Below the pieces are notes generated by a model, which saw only the letters and a list, made by a program, of their open reading frames with translations, was not told the DNA's origin and did no database searches. A stretch of 64,000 bases of DNA from Gammaproteobacteria bacterium (lineage in GTDB: Bacteria; Pseudomonadota; Gammaproteobacteria; Pseudomonadales; Pseudohongiellaceae), in contig JAQWMX010000003.1 of NCBI GenBank assembly GCA_029246545.1, positions 58,717-122,716 of the forward strand, in the 5' to 3' direction. The position numbers were made by a program, and so were the translations under genes. Within the stretch, counting starts at the first letter, position 1. Each line of letters opens with the position of its first letter. This document shows, in pieces, positions 29,132-42,032 of the stretch.

Positions 29132-29159
29132 TAGCCTAAGAAAATATTTTCCTAGGCTA
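29132..29159. terminator. Inverted repeat between convergent selD and gltA
   Basis: 28-base near-perfect inverted repeat (14-base arms beginning TAGCCTAAG, one mismatch) between the two stop codons. T tracts are poor on both sides, so it may act as an mRNA-end hairpin rather than a classical terminator. Confidence 0.5.
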
Positions 29160-29169
29160 GCTTAATTTA

Positions 29170-30450
29170 TTATTTAGCCGGGTAATCTCTTTTGGTTGCG
29201 CCAGTATAAAGCTGTCTCGGACGACCAATCTTGTAGGGTTTACCAATCATTTCATTCCAATGAGCAACCCAACCTGGAGTTCTACCTGTAGCAAAAATAA
29301 CCGTGAACATAGTGATCGGAATGCCGATGGCTTTTAAGATGATGCCTGAATAGAAATCTACATTTGGGTATAAGTTTCTTTCAACAAAGTACTCATCTTC
29401 TAACGCGATTTTTTCTAATTTCATTGCAATTTCTAATAAAGGATCATCTTCAATACCGAGTTCCGCAAGTACGTCACTGCACGCTTCGCGTAAGACTGTA
29501 GCGCGAGGATCGAAGTTTTTATATACCCTATGGCCAAAGCCCATTAACCGAAAAGGGTCATCTTTATCTTTGGCACGAGCTATGAACTTATCTATTTGAG
29601 ATGCATCACCAATTTCGTTCAGCATTTTCAATACAGCTTCATTTGCGCCGCCATGAGCAGGTCCCCATAGAGCAGTTATTCCGGAAGAAATGCAGGCATA
29701 AGGATTAGCGCCAGTTGAACCAGCTAATCTAACAGTCGATGTTGAGGCATTTTGTTCGTGATCTGCATGCAATAAAAATATTTTATCCATGGCATCAACT
29801 AAAACAGGACTGATCTTTGTTTCTTCGCAAGGAGTGCTGAACATCATATGCAAAAAGTTTTCAGAAAAACTTAGGCTATTGTCAGGATAAACGAAAGGTT
29901 GGCCGACAGAATATTTGTAACACATTGCAGCAAGCGTTGGCATTTTTGCAATAACTCTTAACGCTGCATCCATACGATGTTCTTCATTGCTGATTTGTAA
30001 ATCGTCATGATAAAAAGCTGAAAGGGCACCGACGACACCAACCATAATAGCCATTGGGTGAGCATGTCGTGGAAAGCCGTTAAAAAAGCTGTGCATTTGT
30101 TCATGCACCATAGTGTGATATTTAATTGAGTTGTCAAATTCTTCTTTTTGCTGTGAGTCAGGTAGCTCTCCATTGAGAAGGAGATAGCAGCATTCTAGAA
30201 AGTCTGACTTTTCGGCCAATTGTTCAATTGGATAGCCACGATAAAGAAGTACGCCTTTATCACCATCAATGTATGTGATTTTGGATTCACAAGAAGCGGT
30301 AGACATGAAGCCTGGGTCAAAAGTGAATAAGCCTTTTCCTGCTAAGCTACTTACATCTACTACATCTGCGCCGGTTGAGCCCTCATAGACTGGTAAGTCA
30401 AGGGTTTCATTCATGCCATCAACTGACAACTGAGCTTTTTTCTCAGCCAT
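29170..30450 (-). CDS. gltA: Citrate synthase (type II)
   Basis: 426 residues, the size of the hexameric, NADH-sensitive Gram-negative enzyme. It condenses oxaloacetate and acetyl-CoA at the entry of the TCA cycle. Motifs: [57 protein letters not shown] and [14 protein letters not shown], which contains the catalytic Asp. Preceded by AGGAG. Divergent from sdhCDAB-sucAB-lpd-sucCD, the usual proteobacterial arrangement. Confidence 0.97.
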   Translation of the reverse strand: MAEKKAQLSVDGMNETLDLPVYEGSTGADVVDVSSLAGKGLFTFDPGFMSTASCESKITYIDGDKGVLLYRGYPIEQLAEKSDFLECCYLLLNGELPDSQQKEEFDNSIKYHTMVHEQMHSFFNGFPRHAHPMAIMVGVVGALSAFYHDDLQISNEEHRMDAALRVIAKMPTLAAMCYKYSVGQPFVYPDNSLSFSENFLHMMFSTPCEETKISPVLVDAMDKIFLLHADHEQNASTSTVRLAGSTGANPYACISSGITALWGPAHGGANEAVLKMLNEIGDASQIDKFIARAKDKDDPFRLMGFGHRVYKNFDPRATVLREACSDVLAELGIEDDPLLEIAMKLEKIALEDEYFVERNLYPNVDFYSGIILKAIGIPITMFTVIFATGRTPGWVAHWNEMIGKPYKIGRPRQLYTGATKRDYPAK

Positions 30451-30520
30451 AAGAACTCCTGTTAAGAGAATTTTACTTTGAAAGTTGCGTTTTAGTGGGA
30501 CGCACCATCACGGAAGATGC

Positions 30521-30549
30521 ACACTATCTTCTGATAAATATTTTGTCAA
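30521..30549 (-). promoter_or_regulatory. Candidate sigma-70 promoter for gltA
   Basis: On the minus strand, TTGACA (30544-30549), a 17-base spacer and TAGTGT (30521-30526), about 70 bases before the gltA start. The -35 box is perfect; the -10 is weak. Confidence 0.4.
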
Positions 30550-30637
30550 ATTAACCTTGTTTTTAATATGCCATTTTCTAATCAAATTCGGACAAAATAC
30601 ATAATTTTTGAATAATAAAAAAAGCCTTATAAGCCGG

Positions 30638-30666
30638 TTGATTAAAGGGACTTAAGAGATTACTAT
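30638..30666 (+). promoter_or_regulatory. Candidate sigma-70 promoter for the sdh-suc operon
   Basis: TTGATT (30638-30643), a 17-base spacer and TACTAT (30661-30666), about 95 bases upstream of sdhC. Two mismatches to consensus in each box at most. Confidence 0.45.
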
Positions 30667-30760
30667 GCACACGTTTCGTTAGTTTTATTGTTATGATAAT
30701 AAAAAACTATCAGTATAAAAAAATTGATAGCTAAAATAATATTTTAGAGGTTGTTCACTA

Positions 30761-31135
30761 GTGAAAGATAAGCGACCAGTAAATCTAGATATCACCACCA
30801 TCAGTTTGCCCTTAGCGGGCTACACTTCATTCCTCCATCGAGTATCAGGCATCATTGTCTTTGTCGGCATAGCTTTCTTGCTTTGGGCATTTGATATGTC
30901 ACTGAGCAGCGAAGAAGGTTTCGATCAATTAAAAGAAATCTCAGGCTCTTTTATAGCTGAATTCATATTATGGGGAATCTTATCTGCATTGGCCTACCAC
31001 ATAGTTGCTGGAGTTAAGCATTTACTGATGGACTCGGGGATAGGTGAAACCAAAGAGGGTGCACCTATAGGTGCCAAGATTACAATTGTCGTGAGTTCAG
31101 TTCTCATTATCGCTCTGGGAGTATGGATATGGTAA
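30761..31135 (+). CDS. sdhC: Succinate dehydrogenase cytochrome b556 subunit
   Basis: 124 residues with three membrane segments. RPVNLDITTISLPLAGYTSF and LHRVSGI give the quinone-site Ser/Arg region, and AYHIVAGVKHLLMD carries the likely heme-ligand His. It anchors SdhAB in the inner membrane and passes electrons to ubiquinone. Start GTG with AGAGG upstream. The 3' end overlaps sdhD by 7 bases. Confidence 0.93.
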   Translation: MKDKRPVNLDITTISLPLAGYTSFLHRVSGIIVFVGIAFLLWAFDMSLSSEEGFDQLKEISGSFIAEFILWGILSALAYHIVAGVKHLLMDSGIGETKEGAPIGAKITIVVSSVLIIALGVWIW

Positions 31136-31497
31136 CTAATGTCACAAGTTTTGGCCGAAGTGGGCTTTCTGACTGGCTCGTGCAAAGAGTTTCAGCTGTT
31201 TTCTTGTTGCTCTATGTATTATTCCTAGTTTATGTATTTATTTCAAAACCAGACATGCAGTTCCAAGAATGGCAGGCCTTGTTCGCTAATAATGCCGTAC
31301 GTATTTTTAGTTTGATTGCGCTTTTGTCGCTTTGTGCACATGCATGGATAGGAATGTGGACGATTGCAACTGATTACCTCACTACGAGAATGTTAGGCGC
31401 AACTGCTAATAAAATACGTTTCATTTTCGAATTACTTTGTCTAATCGCTCTGTTTGTTTATCTAGTCTGGGGCGTGCAGATTTTATGGAGTATTTAA
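31129..31497 (+). CDS. sdhD: Succinate dehydrogenase membrane anchor subunit
   Basis: About 122 residues, three membrane helices. MVTNVTSFGRSGLSDWLVQR and RVSA parallel the E. coli SdhD start; CAHAWIGMWTIATDYL holds the heme-side His and quinone-site Asp/Tyr. ATG 31129 is preferred over 31123 because GGAG is then well spaced and the family start fits. Overlaps the sdhC stop; sdhA follows after 3 bases. Confidence 0.92.
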   Translation: MVTNVTSFGRSGLSDWLVQRVSAVFLLLYVLFLVYVFISKPDMQFQEWQALFANNAVRIFSLIALLSLCAHAWIGMWTIATDYLTTRMLGATANKIRFIFELLCLIALFVYLVWGVQILWSI

Positions 31498-31500
31498 ACC

Positions 31501-33273
31501 GTGGCTAATATCAGAACACTTTCATTTGATGCCGTAATTGTTGGTGGCGGTGGAGCTGGAATGCGAGCGGCACTCCAGTTAGCACAGTCAGGTTATAACA
31601 CAGCTGTAATCACTAAAGTTTTCCCAACTCGCTCACATACTGTTTCTGCCCAGGGAGGAATTACCTGCGCTATTGCCAGTGATGACCCTGAGGATGATTG
31701 GCGTTGGCATATGTATGACACAGTAAAAGGTTCTGATTACATTGGAGATCAGGATGCTATTGAATATATGTGCAGTGTAGGACCAGAGGTTGTCTACGAA
31801 TTGGAGCACATGGGACTGCCTTTTTCTCGGACAGAAAGTGGCCGTATATATCAGCGTGCTTTCGGCGGGCAGTCAAAAGATTATGGTAAAGGCGGGCAGG
31901 CATCAAGAACATGTGCTGCTGAAGACAGAACCGGACATGCATTGCTTCATGCGCTTTATCAAGGGAATCTAAAGAACAATACAGTATTTTTTAATGAGTG
32001 GTTTGCGACTGATATTGTTAAGAATCAGGATGGAGTTATCGTAGGTGTAATAGTTATCTGTATGGAAACAGGTGAAACGGTTTACATTAAATCTAAAGCA
32101 ACTGTTTTTGCTACCGGTGGAGCTGGGCGTATTTTTGCCTCGACTACTAATGCGCTCATTAATACAGGTGACGGTATTGGCATGGCATTACGTGCAGGTT
32201 ACCCAGTACAGGATATTGAGATGTGGCAGTTCCATCCAACCGGGATCCATGGTGCTGGTGTCTTGGTTACAGAAGGTTGTCGCGGTGAAGGTGGCTACCT
32301 TATTAATAAAGATGGTGAGCGTTTCATGGAGCGGTATGCCCCCAATGCAAAAGACCTAGCAGGCCGTGATGTAGTTGCTCGTTCTATGGTGTTAGAAATT
32401 TTAGAAGGGCGCGGTGTTGGGCCTGAAGCTGATCACGTTTTATTGAAATTAGATCATTTAGGTGAAAAAACCCTAAACGTAAAATTACCTGGCATTCTTG
32501 AGCTATCACGGACCTTCGCTCATGTTGATCCAGTGAAAGACCCAATTCCGGTTATCCCAACATGTCATTACATGATGGGTGGTATTCCTACTAACGTTAA
32601 TGGGCAGGCTTTAACCCAGGATGCGAAAGGTAATGACACAATTATTGAAGGCTTATTTGCTGTTGGTGAGGCAGCTTGTGTATCCGTTCATGGGGCTAAT
32701 CGTTTAGGCGGGAATTCCTTACTAGACTTAGTTGTCTTCGGTCGTGCTGCAGGTATTCATATTGAGAAGATGTTGAGTCAAGGTGTTGAAATGCGTGACG
32801 CTTCTGAGACAGATATCGAATTGGGTATGCAGCGTCTTAACAGATTGAACGAAAGTACTTCAGGTGAAAAAGTACCAGTACTGCGTAAAGAGTTGCAGGG
32901 CATTATGCAAAATCATTTTGGCGTATTCAGACGCGGGGACTATATGCGAGAAGGTATAGAAAAACTATCTAGTTTACGAGAACGTGTAGCCAATATAAGT
33001 CTTGAAGACAAAAGTAATGCCTTCAATACAGCTCGTATAGAGGCTTTAGAGCTTGAAAATTTATTTGAAGTGGCAGAGGCAACTGCCATTGCAGCAGAAA
33101 AGAGAGAGGAAAGTCGCGGAGCGCATGCGCGCGAAGATTTCACTGAGCGTGATGATGAGAATTGGCTTTGCCATTCTCTTTATATGCCTGGCAGCAAAGC
33201 TCTCTCTAAGCGGGGTGTTAACCTTAAGCCGCTTACTGTGCCAACTTTTGAACCGAAAATTCGTACCTACTAA
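31501..33273 (+). CDS. sdhA: Succinate dehydrogenase flavoprotein subunit
   Basis: 590 residues. FAD site [13 protein letters not shown], covalent FAD-binding His46 in [11 protein letters not shown], substrate-site stretches [11 protein letters not shown] and [13 protein letters not shown], and [10 protein letters not shown]. Oxidises succinate to fumarate and hands electrons to SdhB. GTG start directly after sdhD. Full length relative to E. coli (588). Confidence 0.97.
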   Translation: MANIRTLSFDAVIVGGGGAGMRAALQLAQSGYNTAVITKVFPTRSHTVSAQGGITCAIASDDPEDDWRWHMYDTVKGSDYIGDQDAIEYMCSVGPEVVYELEHMGLPFSRTESGRIYQRAFGGQSKDYGKGGQASRTCAAEDRTGHALLHALYQGNLKNNTVFFNEWFATDIVKNQDGVIVGVIVICMETGETVYIKSKATVFATGGAGRIFASTTNALINTGDGIGMALRAGYPVQDIEMWQFHPTGIHGAGVLVTEGCRGEGGYLINKDGERFMERYAPNAKDLAGRDVVARSMVLEILEGRGVGPEADHVLLKLDHLGEKTLNVKLPGILELSRTFAHVDPVKDPIPVIPTCHYMMGGIPTNVNGQALTQDAKGNDTIIEGLFAVGEAACVSVHGANRLGGNSLLDLVVFGRAAGIHIEKMLSQGVEMRDASETDIELGMQRLNRLNESTSGEKVPVLRKELQGIMQNHFGVFRRGDYMREGIEKLSSLRERVANISLEDKSNAFNTARIEALELENLFEVAEATAIAAEKREESRGAHAREDFTERDDENWLCHSLYMPGSKALSKRGVNLKPLTVPTFEPKIRTY

Positions 33274-33313
33274 GACTGTACTCTAGTGCAAAATAAAATA
33301 TAGGTGACTTATC

Positions 33314-34018
33314 GTGTTAGTTAGTGTTTATCGTTACAACCCGGAAAAAGATCTAAAACCTTATATGCAGGATGTAGAGGTTGAGCTGCCTGAGGGTAAA
33401 GACCTGATGGTTTTAGATGTGCTGCAACTGGTTAAAGATGAAGATGATAGTGTTTCCTATCGTCGCTCTTGTCGTGAAGGAGTTTGTGGTTCTGATGGTA
33501 TAAATATGAACGGCAAGAATGGGTTGGCATGCATCACTCCGGTTTCCACTATTATTAAAAACAATAAGCTGGTTTTACGTCCATTGCCAGGCTTGCCTGT
33601 GGTACGTGATTTAGTTGTTGATATGGGGGCCTTCTATAAGCAATACGAAAAAATTAAACCTTATCTACAAAATGACGAGCCTGCTCCTGCCATTGAGCGT
33701 CTTCAGTCGCCAGAAGATAGAGCCAAGTTAGATGGTTTGTATGAATGTATTTTATGTGCCTGCTGTACAACAAGTTGTCCTTCCTTTTGGTGGAACCCAG
33801 ATAAATTTGTAGGCCCCGCAGGGCTACTGCAAGCATATCGTTTCCTTGCAGATAGTCGCGATACTTACACTGATGAACGCTTAGCAGACTTGGAAGACCC
33901 TTTTAGTGTTTTCAGATGCCGAGGAATTATGAACTGTGTAGCAGTTTGTCCCAAAGGCTTAAACCCTACTAAAGCAATTGGCCATATCAGATCTATGCTG
34001 ATGGAGCGAGCCACTTAA
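33314..34018 (+). CDS. sdhB: Succinate dehydrogenase iron-sulfur subunit
   Basis: 234 residues. 2Fe-2S ligands in SCREGVCGSDG and GLACITP (Cys53, Cys58, Cys73, with Asp at the fourth position as in E. coli); 4Fe-4S and 3Fe-4S ligands in CILCACCTTSCPS and CRGIMNCVAVCPKGLNP. Start GTG with AGGTGA upstream. Seventeen bases separate it from sucA. Confidence 0.97.
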   Translation: MLVSVYRYNPEKDLKPYMQDVEVELPEGKDLMVLDVLQLVKDEDDSVSYRRSCREGVCGSDGINMNGKNGLACITPVSTIIKNNKLVLRPLPGLPVVRDLVVDMGAFYKQYEKIKPYLQNDEPAPAIERLQSPEDRAKLDGLYECILCACCTTSCPSFWWNPDKFVGPAGLLQAYRFLADSRDTYTDERLADLEDPFSVFRCRGIMNCVAVCPKGLNPTKAIGHIRSMLMERAT

Positions 34019-34035
34019 GCGCTCGAAAGAAGGCA

Positions 34036-36900
34036 ATGTCCTCTACCGAAAATTTCCGTGAGTTAATGCTCGCTTCCAGCCATATTTCTGGTGGTAACCT
34101 GGAATATGTTGAAGAGCTTTATGAATCTTATTTAGCTGATCCTGCTTCAGTCTCTGAGCAATGGCAGAGATATTTTAACGAGCTTCCTAGTTTAAATGGC
34201 GATGCTGCAAGTCAATCAGAGATAGCTCTTTCGTCTATCGAAAAGCAATTTAAAGGTTTGCCACGGCGCATTGATTCGCCTATTGTTATTCAGCCGGCTG
34301 TAAGTGGTCAGCAAGTTTCTTCAGCTCATGAGGCTAAGCAAGTAAGCGTAGTTCAGTTGATTAGCTCCTACCGAGTTAGAGGTCATCAGCAAGCTAAGCT
34401 TGACCCCTTAGGAATTATGCACCGTGAAGAAGTGCCCGATTTGAAACTTGATTTTCATCAGTTATCTTCGGCAGATATGAATACTGCTTTTAAAACTCAG
34501 CCCTTATACGTTCCTCAAAGTGAATCTTCGCTTGCAGATATTATTGCCATGTTGGAACACATTTATTGCAATTCAATTGGCTATGAATTTATGGGTATTG
34601 TCGATTTAGAAGAAAAGCAATGGATACAACGCCGCATAGAAAGTAATGCTGGCAATCCTGGTTTTTCCAATAAGGCAAGATTGCATATTTTGGAGCGTTT
34701 AAGTGCTGCTGAAGGTCTCGAAAAGCATTTGGACTCAAAATACCCCGGCACAAAGCGTTTTGGTCTCGAAGGTGGCGAGAGTCTAATTCATGCCTTAGAC
34801 GATATTATTCAACGTGCTGGTGAGCAAGGAGCTAAAGAAATCGTTATATCTATGGCTCATCGAGGGCGACTGAATGTCCTTGTAAATACTTTAGGGAAAA
34901 ATCCTGTGGATTTGTTTGATGAGTTTGAAGGAAAAGTGGCGTATGCCGGATCAGGTGATGTGAAATATCATCAAGGATTCTCTTCTAATGTTTTGACGCC
35001 AGGTGGAGAGGTGCATTGCAGTTTAGGCTTTAACCCTTCACACCTTGAAATTGGGGCTCCAGTGACAATAGGTTCTGTTAAAGCGCGACAAGATAGGCGC
35101 CAAGATTCAATTGGAGAGACTGTATTGCCTCTGTCTATTCATGGTGATGCGGCGTTTGCCGGGCAAGGTGTAGTAATGGAGACTTTGCAAATGTCTCAAA
35201 CTCGTGGTTATGGGACGGGTGGAACTGTACATATCATCATAAATAATCAAGTTGGCTTCACAACAAGTCGGCAAGATGATGCTCGATCTTCTGAGTATTG
35301 TACCGATGTGGCTAAAATGGTGCAGGCTCCGATATTCCATGTAAATGGCGATGACCCTGAAGCTGTTTTATTTGTTACTCAATTAGCTTTAGATTTTCGT
35401 AATAAGTTTAGAAAAGATGTTGTAGTTGATTTAATTTGTTATCGACGTTACGGTCATAATGAAACTGACGAGCCTGCTACTACTCAGCCTCTAATGTATA
35501 AGGTTGTTAAAAAGCAGCCAACAACTCGAACACTTTATGCCAAAAAATTAATTGTAGAAGGTGTTTTGTCACAAGCTGAAGCTGATGAAATGAACAGAAG
35601 CTATCGTCAAGCTTTAGATGAAGGCACTCATGTGGTTAAGAGTTTAGTGCATGCTCCAAATACAGCTCTTCATGTCGATTGGCGTCCTTACCTAGGGCAT
35701 GCCGCTGACATGAAATGTAATACCACTATAAATTTAGTTAAATTAAAACAACTAGCTCATAAGCTTGTTGAAATACCAGAAGGCTTTAAAGTTAATCGTC
35801 AGGTTAAGAAAGTTTTAGAGTCGCGAACTGCAATGGCAAATGGTGAGCAGCCATTTGATTGGGGAGGCGCTGAGCTTTTAGCTTACGCTAGCCTCGTTGA
35901 TAATAATTATAAAGTAAGACTCACTGGTCAAGATGTAGGACGTGGCACTTTCTCTCATCGTCATGCTGTATTGCATGAACAAGAAACTGGCGAAACTTAT
36001 GTGCCTTTAAGTTATGTGTCAGAGTCTCAGCGTAAATTTGTCATATTCGACTCAATACTTTCTGAAGAGGCTGTGCTTGCATTTGAGTATGGCTACTCTA
36101 CTACTCGCCCAGATGCTTTGGTTATTTGGGAAGCGCAATTTGGTGACTTTGCTAATGGTGCTCAAGTAGTCATTGATCAATTCGTTAGTAGTGGAGAAAT
36201 TAAATGGGAAAGACTATGCGGTCTAACATTGTTTTTGCCGCATGGCTACGAAGGACAGGGGCCAGAACATTCTTCGGCTAAGTTAGAGCGTTTCTTGCAG
36301 TTGTGTGCTGAAGGAAATATTCAGGTTTGTGTGCCTACTAATCCAGCGCAAATTTTTCATATGCTACGCAGACAGATGATCCGGCCTCTTCGAAAACCAT
36401 TAGTCGTAATGACTCCAAAAAGTTTGTTAAGACATAAAGAAGCTATCTCAAGTTATGAAGATTTGGCTGATGGGCGTTTCCATAGAGTTTTACGCGAGAC
36501 TGATGATCTTGATCCTAATAAGGTTAATCGCGCTGTATTGTGTAGCGGGAAAGTATATTACGAGCTGCGAGCCAAACGTCGTGAAGAAGGTCTGGAGAAT
36601 GTAGCTATATTACGTTTAGAACAGTTGTATCCATTTCCAGAAGATACTATGGGAAAAATGTTAGCCCCCTATGAGAATCTAGCTGATGTTGTTTGGTGCC
36701 AGGAAGAGCCACAAAATATGGGCGCTTGGTATCCGAGTCAACACCACATGAAGAATGCTCTGCGTAGACTTAACCCTGAGTTGGTTTTGGCTTATGCGGG
36801 TAGAGAGTTGTCAGCTTCACCGGCTGCAGGCTTTACATCTTTGCATGTTGAGCAACAGAAAAAACTAGTTCTAGATGCATTAGGTCTCAAAAAAGACTAA
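34036..36900 (+). CDS. sucA: 2-oxoglutarate dehydrogenase E1 component
   Basis: 954-residue thiamine-diphosphate enzyme that decarboxylates 2-oxoglutarate and transfers succinyl to SucB. Visible: MAHRGRLNVLVNTLGK, the TPP site GDAAFAGQGVV to NNQVGFTTS, RRYGHNETDEP, GQDVGRGTFSHRHAVLH and the C-terminal EEPQNMGAW. The N-terminal SucB-binding peptide (YVEELYESYLADPASVSEQW) is present. GAAGG precedes the ATG. Confidence 0.97.
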   Translation: MSSTENFRELMLASSHISGGNLEYVEELYESYLADPASVSEQWQRYFNELPSLNGDAASQSEIALSSIEKQFKGLPRRIDSPIVIQPAVSGQQVSSAHEAKQVSVVQLISSYRVRGHQQAKLDPLGIMHREEVPDLKLDFHQLSSADMNTAFKTQPLYVPQSESSLADIIAMLEHIYCNSIGYEFMGIVDLEEKQWIQRRIESNAGNPGFSNKARLHILERLSAAEGLEKHLDSKYPGTKRFGLEGGESLIHALDDIIQRAGEQGAKEIVISMAHRGRLNVLVNTLGKNPVDLFDEFEGKVAYAGSGDVKYHQGFSSNVLTPGGEVHCSLGFNPSHLEIGAPVTIGSVKARQDRRQDSIGETVLPLSIHGDAAFAGQGVVMETLQMSQTRGYGTGGTVHIIINNQVGFTTSRQDDARSSEYCTDVAKMVQAPIFHVNGDDPEAVLFVTQLALDFRNKFRKDVVVDLICYRRYGHNETDEPATTQPLMYKVVKKQPTTRTLYAKKLIVEGVLSQAEADEMNRSYRQALDEGTHVVKSLVHAPNTALHVDWRPYLGHAADMKCNTTINLVKLKQLAHKLVEIPEGFKVNRQVKKVLESRTAMANGEQPFDWGGAELLAYASLVDNNYKVRLTGQDVGRGTFSHRHAVLHEQETGETYVPLSYVSESQRKFVIFDSILSEEAVLAFEYGYSTTRPDALVIWEAQFGDFANGAQVVIDQFVSSGEIKWERLCGLTLFLPHGYEGQGPEHSSAKLERFLQLCAEGNIQVCVPTNPAQIFHMLRRQMIRPLRKPLVVMTPKSLLRHKEAISSYEDLADGRFHRVLRETDDLDPNKVNRAVLCSGKVYYELRAKRREEGLENVAILRLEQLYPFPEDTMGKMLAPYENLADVVWCQEEPQNMGAWYPSQHHMKNALRRLNPELVLAYAGRELSASPAAGFTSLHVEQQKKLVLDALGLKKD

Positions 36901-36961
36901 TTGTAATCATATAAGCCTAAGGTTAGGCATAAGCAAAATATAAGTATAAATAGGTAAGATC

Positions 36962-38173
36962 ATGGCTATAGAAATTAAAGCTCCTGCACTTCCTGAATCA
37001 GTACCGGATGGCACTATTGCAACTTGGTATAAGCAAGAAGGTGAATCTGTTGCTCGTGATGAGCTATTGGTAGATATTGAAACTGATAAAGTTCTTTTAG
37101 AAGTTGTTGCTCCAGATAATGGTGTTTTACAAAGTATTAATAAAGCTGAAGGTGACACTATTGTCAGTAATGAGTTGTTAGCTTTATTTGAAGCCGGTAC
37201 TGCCGCAGCGGCAACCAAACCTAAAAAAGAAGCTGCTGTTAAAAGTAAAACTGTTGAAGATAATAGCAGTGTAGAAGTGCTGATGAGCCCTGCGGCAAAA
37301 AAACTTATTGAAGAAAATTCGCTAAAGCCAAATGCTATTCAAAGCACCGGTAAAGATGGACGCATAACCAAAGAGGATGTATTGAATCATTTAGAGCAGG
37401 GAGCGACACAACCACCTGAAGTGTCTATTGTCTCGGCAGACTCTGCAACTCCAGCACCGGCAAAAGGTGCAAGGGCTGAAGAAAGAGTTCCGATGACTCG
37501 GTTACGAGCAAAAGTAGCTGAACGTTTGTTGGAAGCAACTAATACAACGGCCATGCTGACAACTTTCAATGAAGTAAACATGCAGCCTGTTATGGATATT
37601 CGCAACAAATACAAAGACATGTTTGAGAAAAAACATGATGGGACTCGTTTGGGCTTCATGTCTTTTTTCGTGCGTGCAAGTATTGAAGCGCTAAAGCAAT
37701 ACCCTGCAGTTAATGCCTCGATTGATGGCAGTGATATAATTTATCATGGCTACCAGGATATTGGCGTTGCAGTATCATCGCCGCGTGGGCTTGTAGTTCC
37801 TGTGCTCAGAGATGCCGATGCAATGAGTCTTGCATGCATTGAGAAAAGTATTAGAGACTACGGGCTTAAGGCGAGAGATGGAAAGCTGTCTATAGAGGAA
37901 ATGACAGGCGGCACTTTTACAATATCTAATGGCGGAGTGTTCGGTTCATTGCTTTCTACGCCTATATTAAATCTACCGCAAACTGCTATTTTAGGAATGC
38001 ATAAAATTCAAGAACGCCCTATGGCAGTAAATGGGGAAGTGAAAATATTACCAATGATGTATCTAGCTTTATCTTATGATCATCGCATGATCGACGGCAA
38101 AGAAGCCGTGCAATTTTTGGTAACAATTAAAGAATTGTTAGAAGATCCAGCTAGAATTCTTCTTGATGTTTAA
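36962..38173 (+). CDS. sucB: Dihydrolipoyllysine succinyltransferase (E2)
   Basis: 403 residues: one lipoyl domain (1-77) with lipoyl-lysine Lys43 in [10 protein letters not shown], a Pro/Ala linker, an E3-binding domain (about 108-145, [28 protein letters not shown]), a second linker, and the catalytic domain ending SYDHRMIDG with His374 and Asp378. Forms the core of the 2-oxoglutarate dehydrogenase complex with SucA and Lpd on either side. Confidence 0.96.
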   Translation: MAIEIKAPALPESVPDGTIATWYKQEGESVARDELLVDIETDKVLLEVVAPDNGVLQSINKAEGDTIVSNELLALFEAGTAAAATKPKKEAAVKSKTVEDNSSVEVLMSPAAKKLIEENSLKPNAIQSTGKDGRITKEDVLNHLEQGATQPPEVSIVSADSATPAPAKGARAEERVPMTRLRAKVAERLLEATNTTAMLTTFNEVNMQPVMDIRNKYKDMFEKKHDGTRLGFMSFFVRASIEALKQYPAVNASIDGSDIIYHGYQDIGVAVSSPRGLVVPVLRDADAMSLACIEKSIRDYGLKARDGKLSIEEMTGGTFTISNGGVFGSLLSTPILNLPQTAILGMHKIQERPMAVNGEVKILPMMYLALSYDHRMIDGKEAVQFLVTIKELLEDPARILLDV

Positions 38174-38217
38174 TTAGAGCTTAATTGAGTTTTATAAAGT
38201 TTAAGCGAATAAAATAA

Positions 38218-39690
<1,473 letters not shown>

Positions 39691-39751
39691 GAAAACTAAA
39701 TAATTCCTATTTCTATAACCTCTATCCAACTGACATAAAGGTGGTCTTTGA

Positions 39752-40918
39752 ATGAATTTACATGAATATCAGGCAAAACAGCTTTTTGCTGAATATGGTT
39801 TACCAGTATCTATAGGCTATGCCTGTGAAACACCAGCTGAAGCAGTTGCCGCTGCGGATAAGATCGGTGGTGATGAATGGGTTGTGAAGGCGCAAGTGCA
39901 TGCAGGCGGCCGTGGTAAAGCTGGTGGAGTAAAGCTAGTTAAGAACAAAGATGAAATTAAATCTTTTGCTGAGCATTTGCTTGGGAAAAACTTAGTCACC
40001 TATCAAACAGATAAGAATGGCCAACCTGTGGGTAAGATTTTAGTAGAGTCATGTACTGATATCGATCAGGAACTTTATTTGGGTGCAGTCATTGATCGAT
40101 CATCAAGACGCATCGTTTTTATGGCCTCTACAGAAGGTGGCGTAGAAATTGAGAAAGTGGCTGAAGAAACTCCTGAACTAATATTAAAAGCTACGATTGA
40201 TCCTTTAGTAGGAGCGCAACCTTACCAAGGTAGAGAGTTGGCTTTTAAACTTGGCCTTAATTCTGATCAAGTAAAACAATTCACCAAGATCTTTTTAGGC
40301 TTAGCCAAGATCTTTGAAGACTGTGATTTAGCTTTGCTAGAAATTAACCCTTTAGTAATTACGTCTGAAGGTAATCTGCATTGCTTAGACGCAAAAGTAA
40401 ATATTGATGGTAATGCCTTATATAGGCAACCAAAGATAAAAGAAATGCATGACCCTACTCAGGATGATGAACGAGAAGTGCAAGCAGCTGTTTGGGATTT
40501 AAATTATGTCGCACTGGAAGGCAATATCGGTTGCTTGGTGAATGGTGCTGGATTGGCTATGGGGACTATGGATATTGTTAAATTATACGGCGGGGAACCA
40601 GCAAATTTTCTAGACGTTGGCGGTGGTGCAACTAAAGAGAGAGTGTCCGAGGCATTTAAAATTATATTATCTGATGGCAACGTTAAGGCTGTATTGGTGA
40701 ATATTTTCGGCGGAATAGTTCGCTGTGACCTTATTGCAGAAGGCGTTATTGGCGCCGTCGAAGAAGTGGGTGTAGAAGTGCCTGTAGTTGTGAGACTCGA
40801 AGGAAACAATGCCGAGCTTGGGATTAAAGCATTGGCTGAAAGCGGATTGAATATTATTGTTGCCACCAGTCTTAATGATGCTGCTGAGCAAGTAGTTAAA
40901 GCATCGGGGGGAGAGTAA
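39752..40918 (+). CDS. sucC: Succinyl-CoA synthetase beta subunit
   Basis: 388-residue ATP-grasp subunit, same length as E. coli. [54 protein letters not shown] and [10 protein letters not shown] are typical. AAGGTGG lies before the ATG. Overlaps sucD by one base (TAATG). Confidence 0.97.
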   Translation: MNLHEYQAKQLFAEYGLPVSIGYACETPAEAVAAADKIGGDEWVVKAQVHAGGRGKAGGVKLVKNKDEIKSFAEHLLGKNLVTYQTDKNGQPVGKILVESCTDIDQELYLGAVIDRSSRRIVFMASTEGGVEIEKVAEETPELILKATIDPLVGAQPYQGRELAFKLGLNSDQVKQFTKIFLGLAKIFEDCDLALLEINPLVITSEGNLHCLDAKVNIDGNALYRQPKIKEMHDPTQDDEREVQAAVWDLNYVALEGNIGCLVNGAGLAMGTMDIVKLYGGEPANFLDVGGGATKERVSEAFKIILSDGNVKAVLVNIFGGIVRCDLIAEGVIGAVEEVGVEVPVVVRLEGNNAELGIKALAESGLNIIVATSLNDAAEQVVKASGGE

Positions 40919-41790
40919 TGAGTATTTTATTAGATAAAGACACTAAAGTTATCTGTCAGGGTTTTACTGGCTCGCAAGGCACTTATCATTCAGAGCAGGC
41001 AATTGAATACGGCACTTTGATGGTCGGTGGAGTTACTCCCGGCAAAGGTGGTCAGGTTCATTTAGACTTGCCTGTATTTAATACAGTAGCAGACGCTGTT
41101 GCCGAAACTGTTGCAGAGGCCTCTGTGATTTATGTTCCAGCCCCATTTTGCAAAGATTCCATCTTAGAAGCTGTTGAAGCTGGTATTAAGTTGATAGTTT
41201 GTATCACTGAGGGTATCCCAACCTTAGATATACTTGAAGTTAAAATAGCTTGTGATAGAGAAGGTGTGAGCTTAATTGGACCTAACTGTCCAGGAATCAT
41301 AACTCCAGGAGAATCTAAAATTGGAATTATGCCTGGTCATATACACTTGCCCGGTAAAGTCGGTATTGTTTCAAGGTCGGGTACGCTAACTTATGAGGCG
41401 GTTAAACAAACCACTGATGCAGGTTTTGGTCAATCTACATGTATAGGCATTGGTGGCGACCCAATTCCGGGTTCCAGTTTTATTGATATTTTAAGCTTGC
41501 TTGAAAAAGATGAGCAAACTGAAGCTATCGTAATGATTGGTGAAATTGGAGGAACTGCAGAAGAAGAAGCAGCTGCCTTTATTAAAGATCATGTTAGCAA
41601 GCCAGTAGTTTCATATATAGCGGGAGTTACAGCGCCTGCTGGTAAGCGGATGGGCCATGCTGGAGCCATTATCTCTGGCGGAAAAGGTACTGCAGATGAA
41701 AAGTTTGCAGCCCTGAATGATGCCGGGGTAACGACTGCAAGAAGTCTGGCAGATATTGGTGATGGGTTGAGAAAAGCAGCAGGTTGGTAA
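40918..41790 (+). CDS. sucD: Succinyl-CoA synthetase alpha subunit
   Basis: 290 residues. CoA-binding N-terminal domain ([20 protein letters not shown]), [30 protein letters not shown], and the phosphorylated His in [17 protein letters not shown]. Completes the sdh-suc block, making ATP or GTP from succinyl-CoA. A 242-base gap without a clear terminator follows. Confidence 0.97.
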   Translation: MSILLDKDTKVICQGFTGSQGTYHSEQAIEYGTLMVGGVTPGKGGQVHLDLPVFNTVADAVAETVAEASVIYVPAPFCKDSILEAVEAGIKLIVCITEGIPTLDILEVKIACDREGVSLIGPNCPGIITPGESKIGIMPGHIHLPGKVGIVSRSGTLTYEAVKQTTDAGFGQSTCIGIGGDPIPGSSFIDILSLLEKDEQTEAIVMIGEIGGTAEEEAAAFIKDHVSKPVVSYIAGVTAPAGKRMGHAGAIISGGKGTADEKFAALNDAGVTTARSLADIGDGLRKAAGW

Positions 41791-42032
41791 TAGGTTAGAT
41801 ACAATTTCACATTAACAACCAAAATTAATGCATTTTTTAACATTATTCAGGTTCTATATGCTTACAGTATTTGATATGCTCCGCTCCGCAGCTCTGCATT
41901 GTTAAGTAGAGAGAAATAGAATTTGAATTGTCTTAGCGTTATTATAATAAATATTCAAAAGATCATTGTCGCTGTATCAGGGTAATTAAAAAATAAAAAA
42001 GTTATTATTTTCATAAATAAATGGGATGACTC

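Larger units (their letters stand above)
30451..30760. other. Divergent gltA/sdhC intergenic region
   Basis: 310 bases containing the two promoter candidates listed separately plus AT-rich tracts. No small ORF or RNA gene was recognised. Confidence 0.6.

Noticed and set aside
29132..29159. A strong intrinsic terminator for selD or gltA
   Set aside because: The hairpin is good but lacks a T tract in either direction, so it is kept only as a low-confidence terminator.
31123..31135. sdhC/sdhD overlap as a possible error
   Set aside because: A short overlap with a GGAG site inside sdhC is ordinary for coupled membrane subunits.
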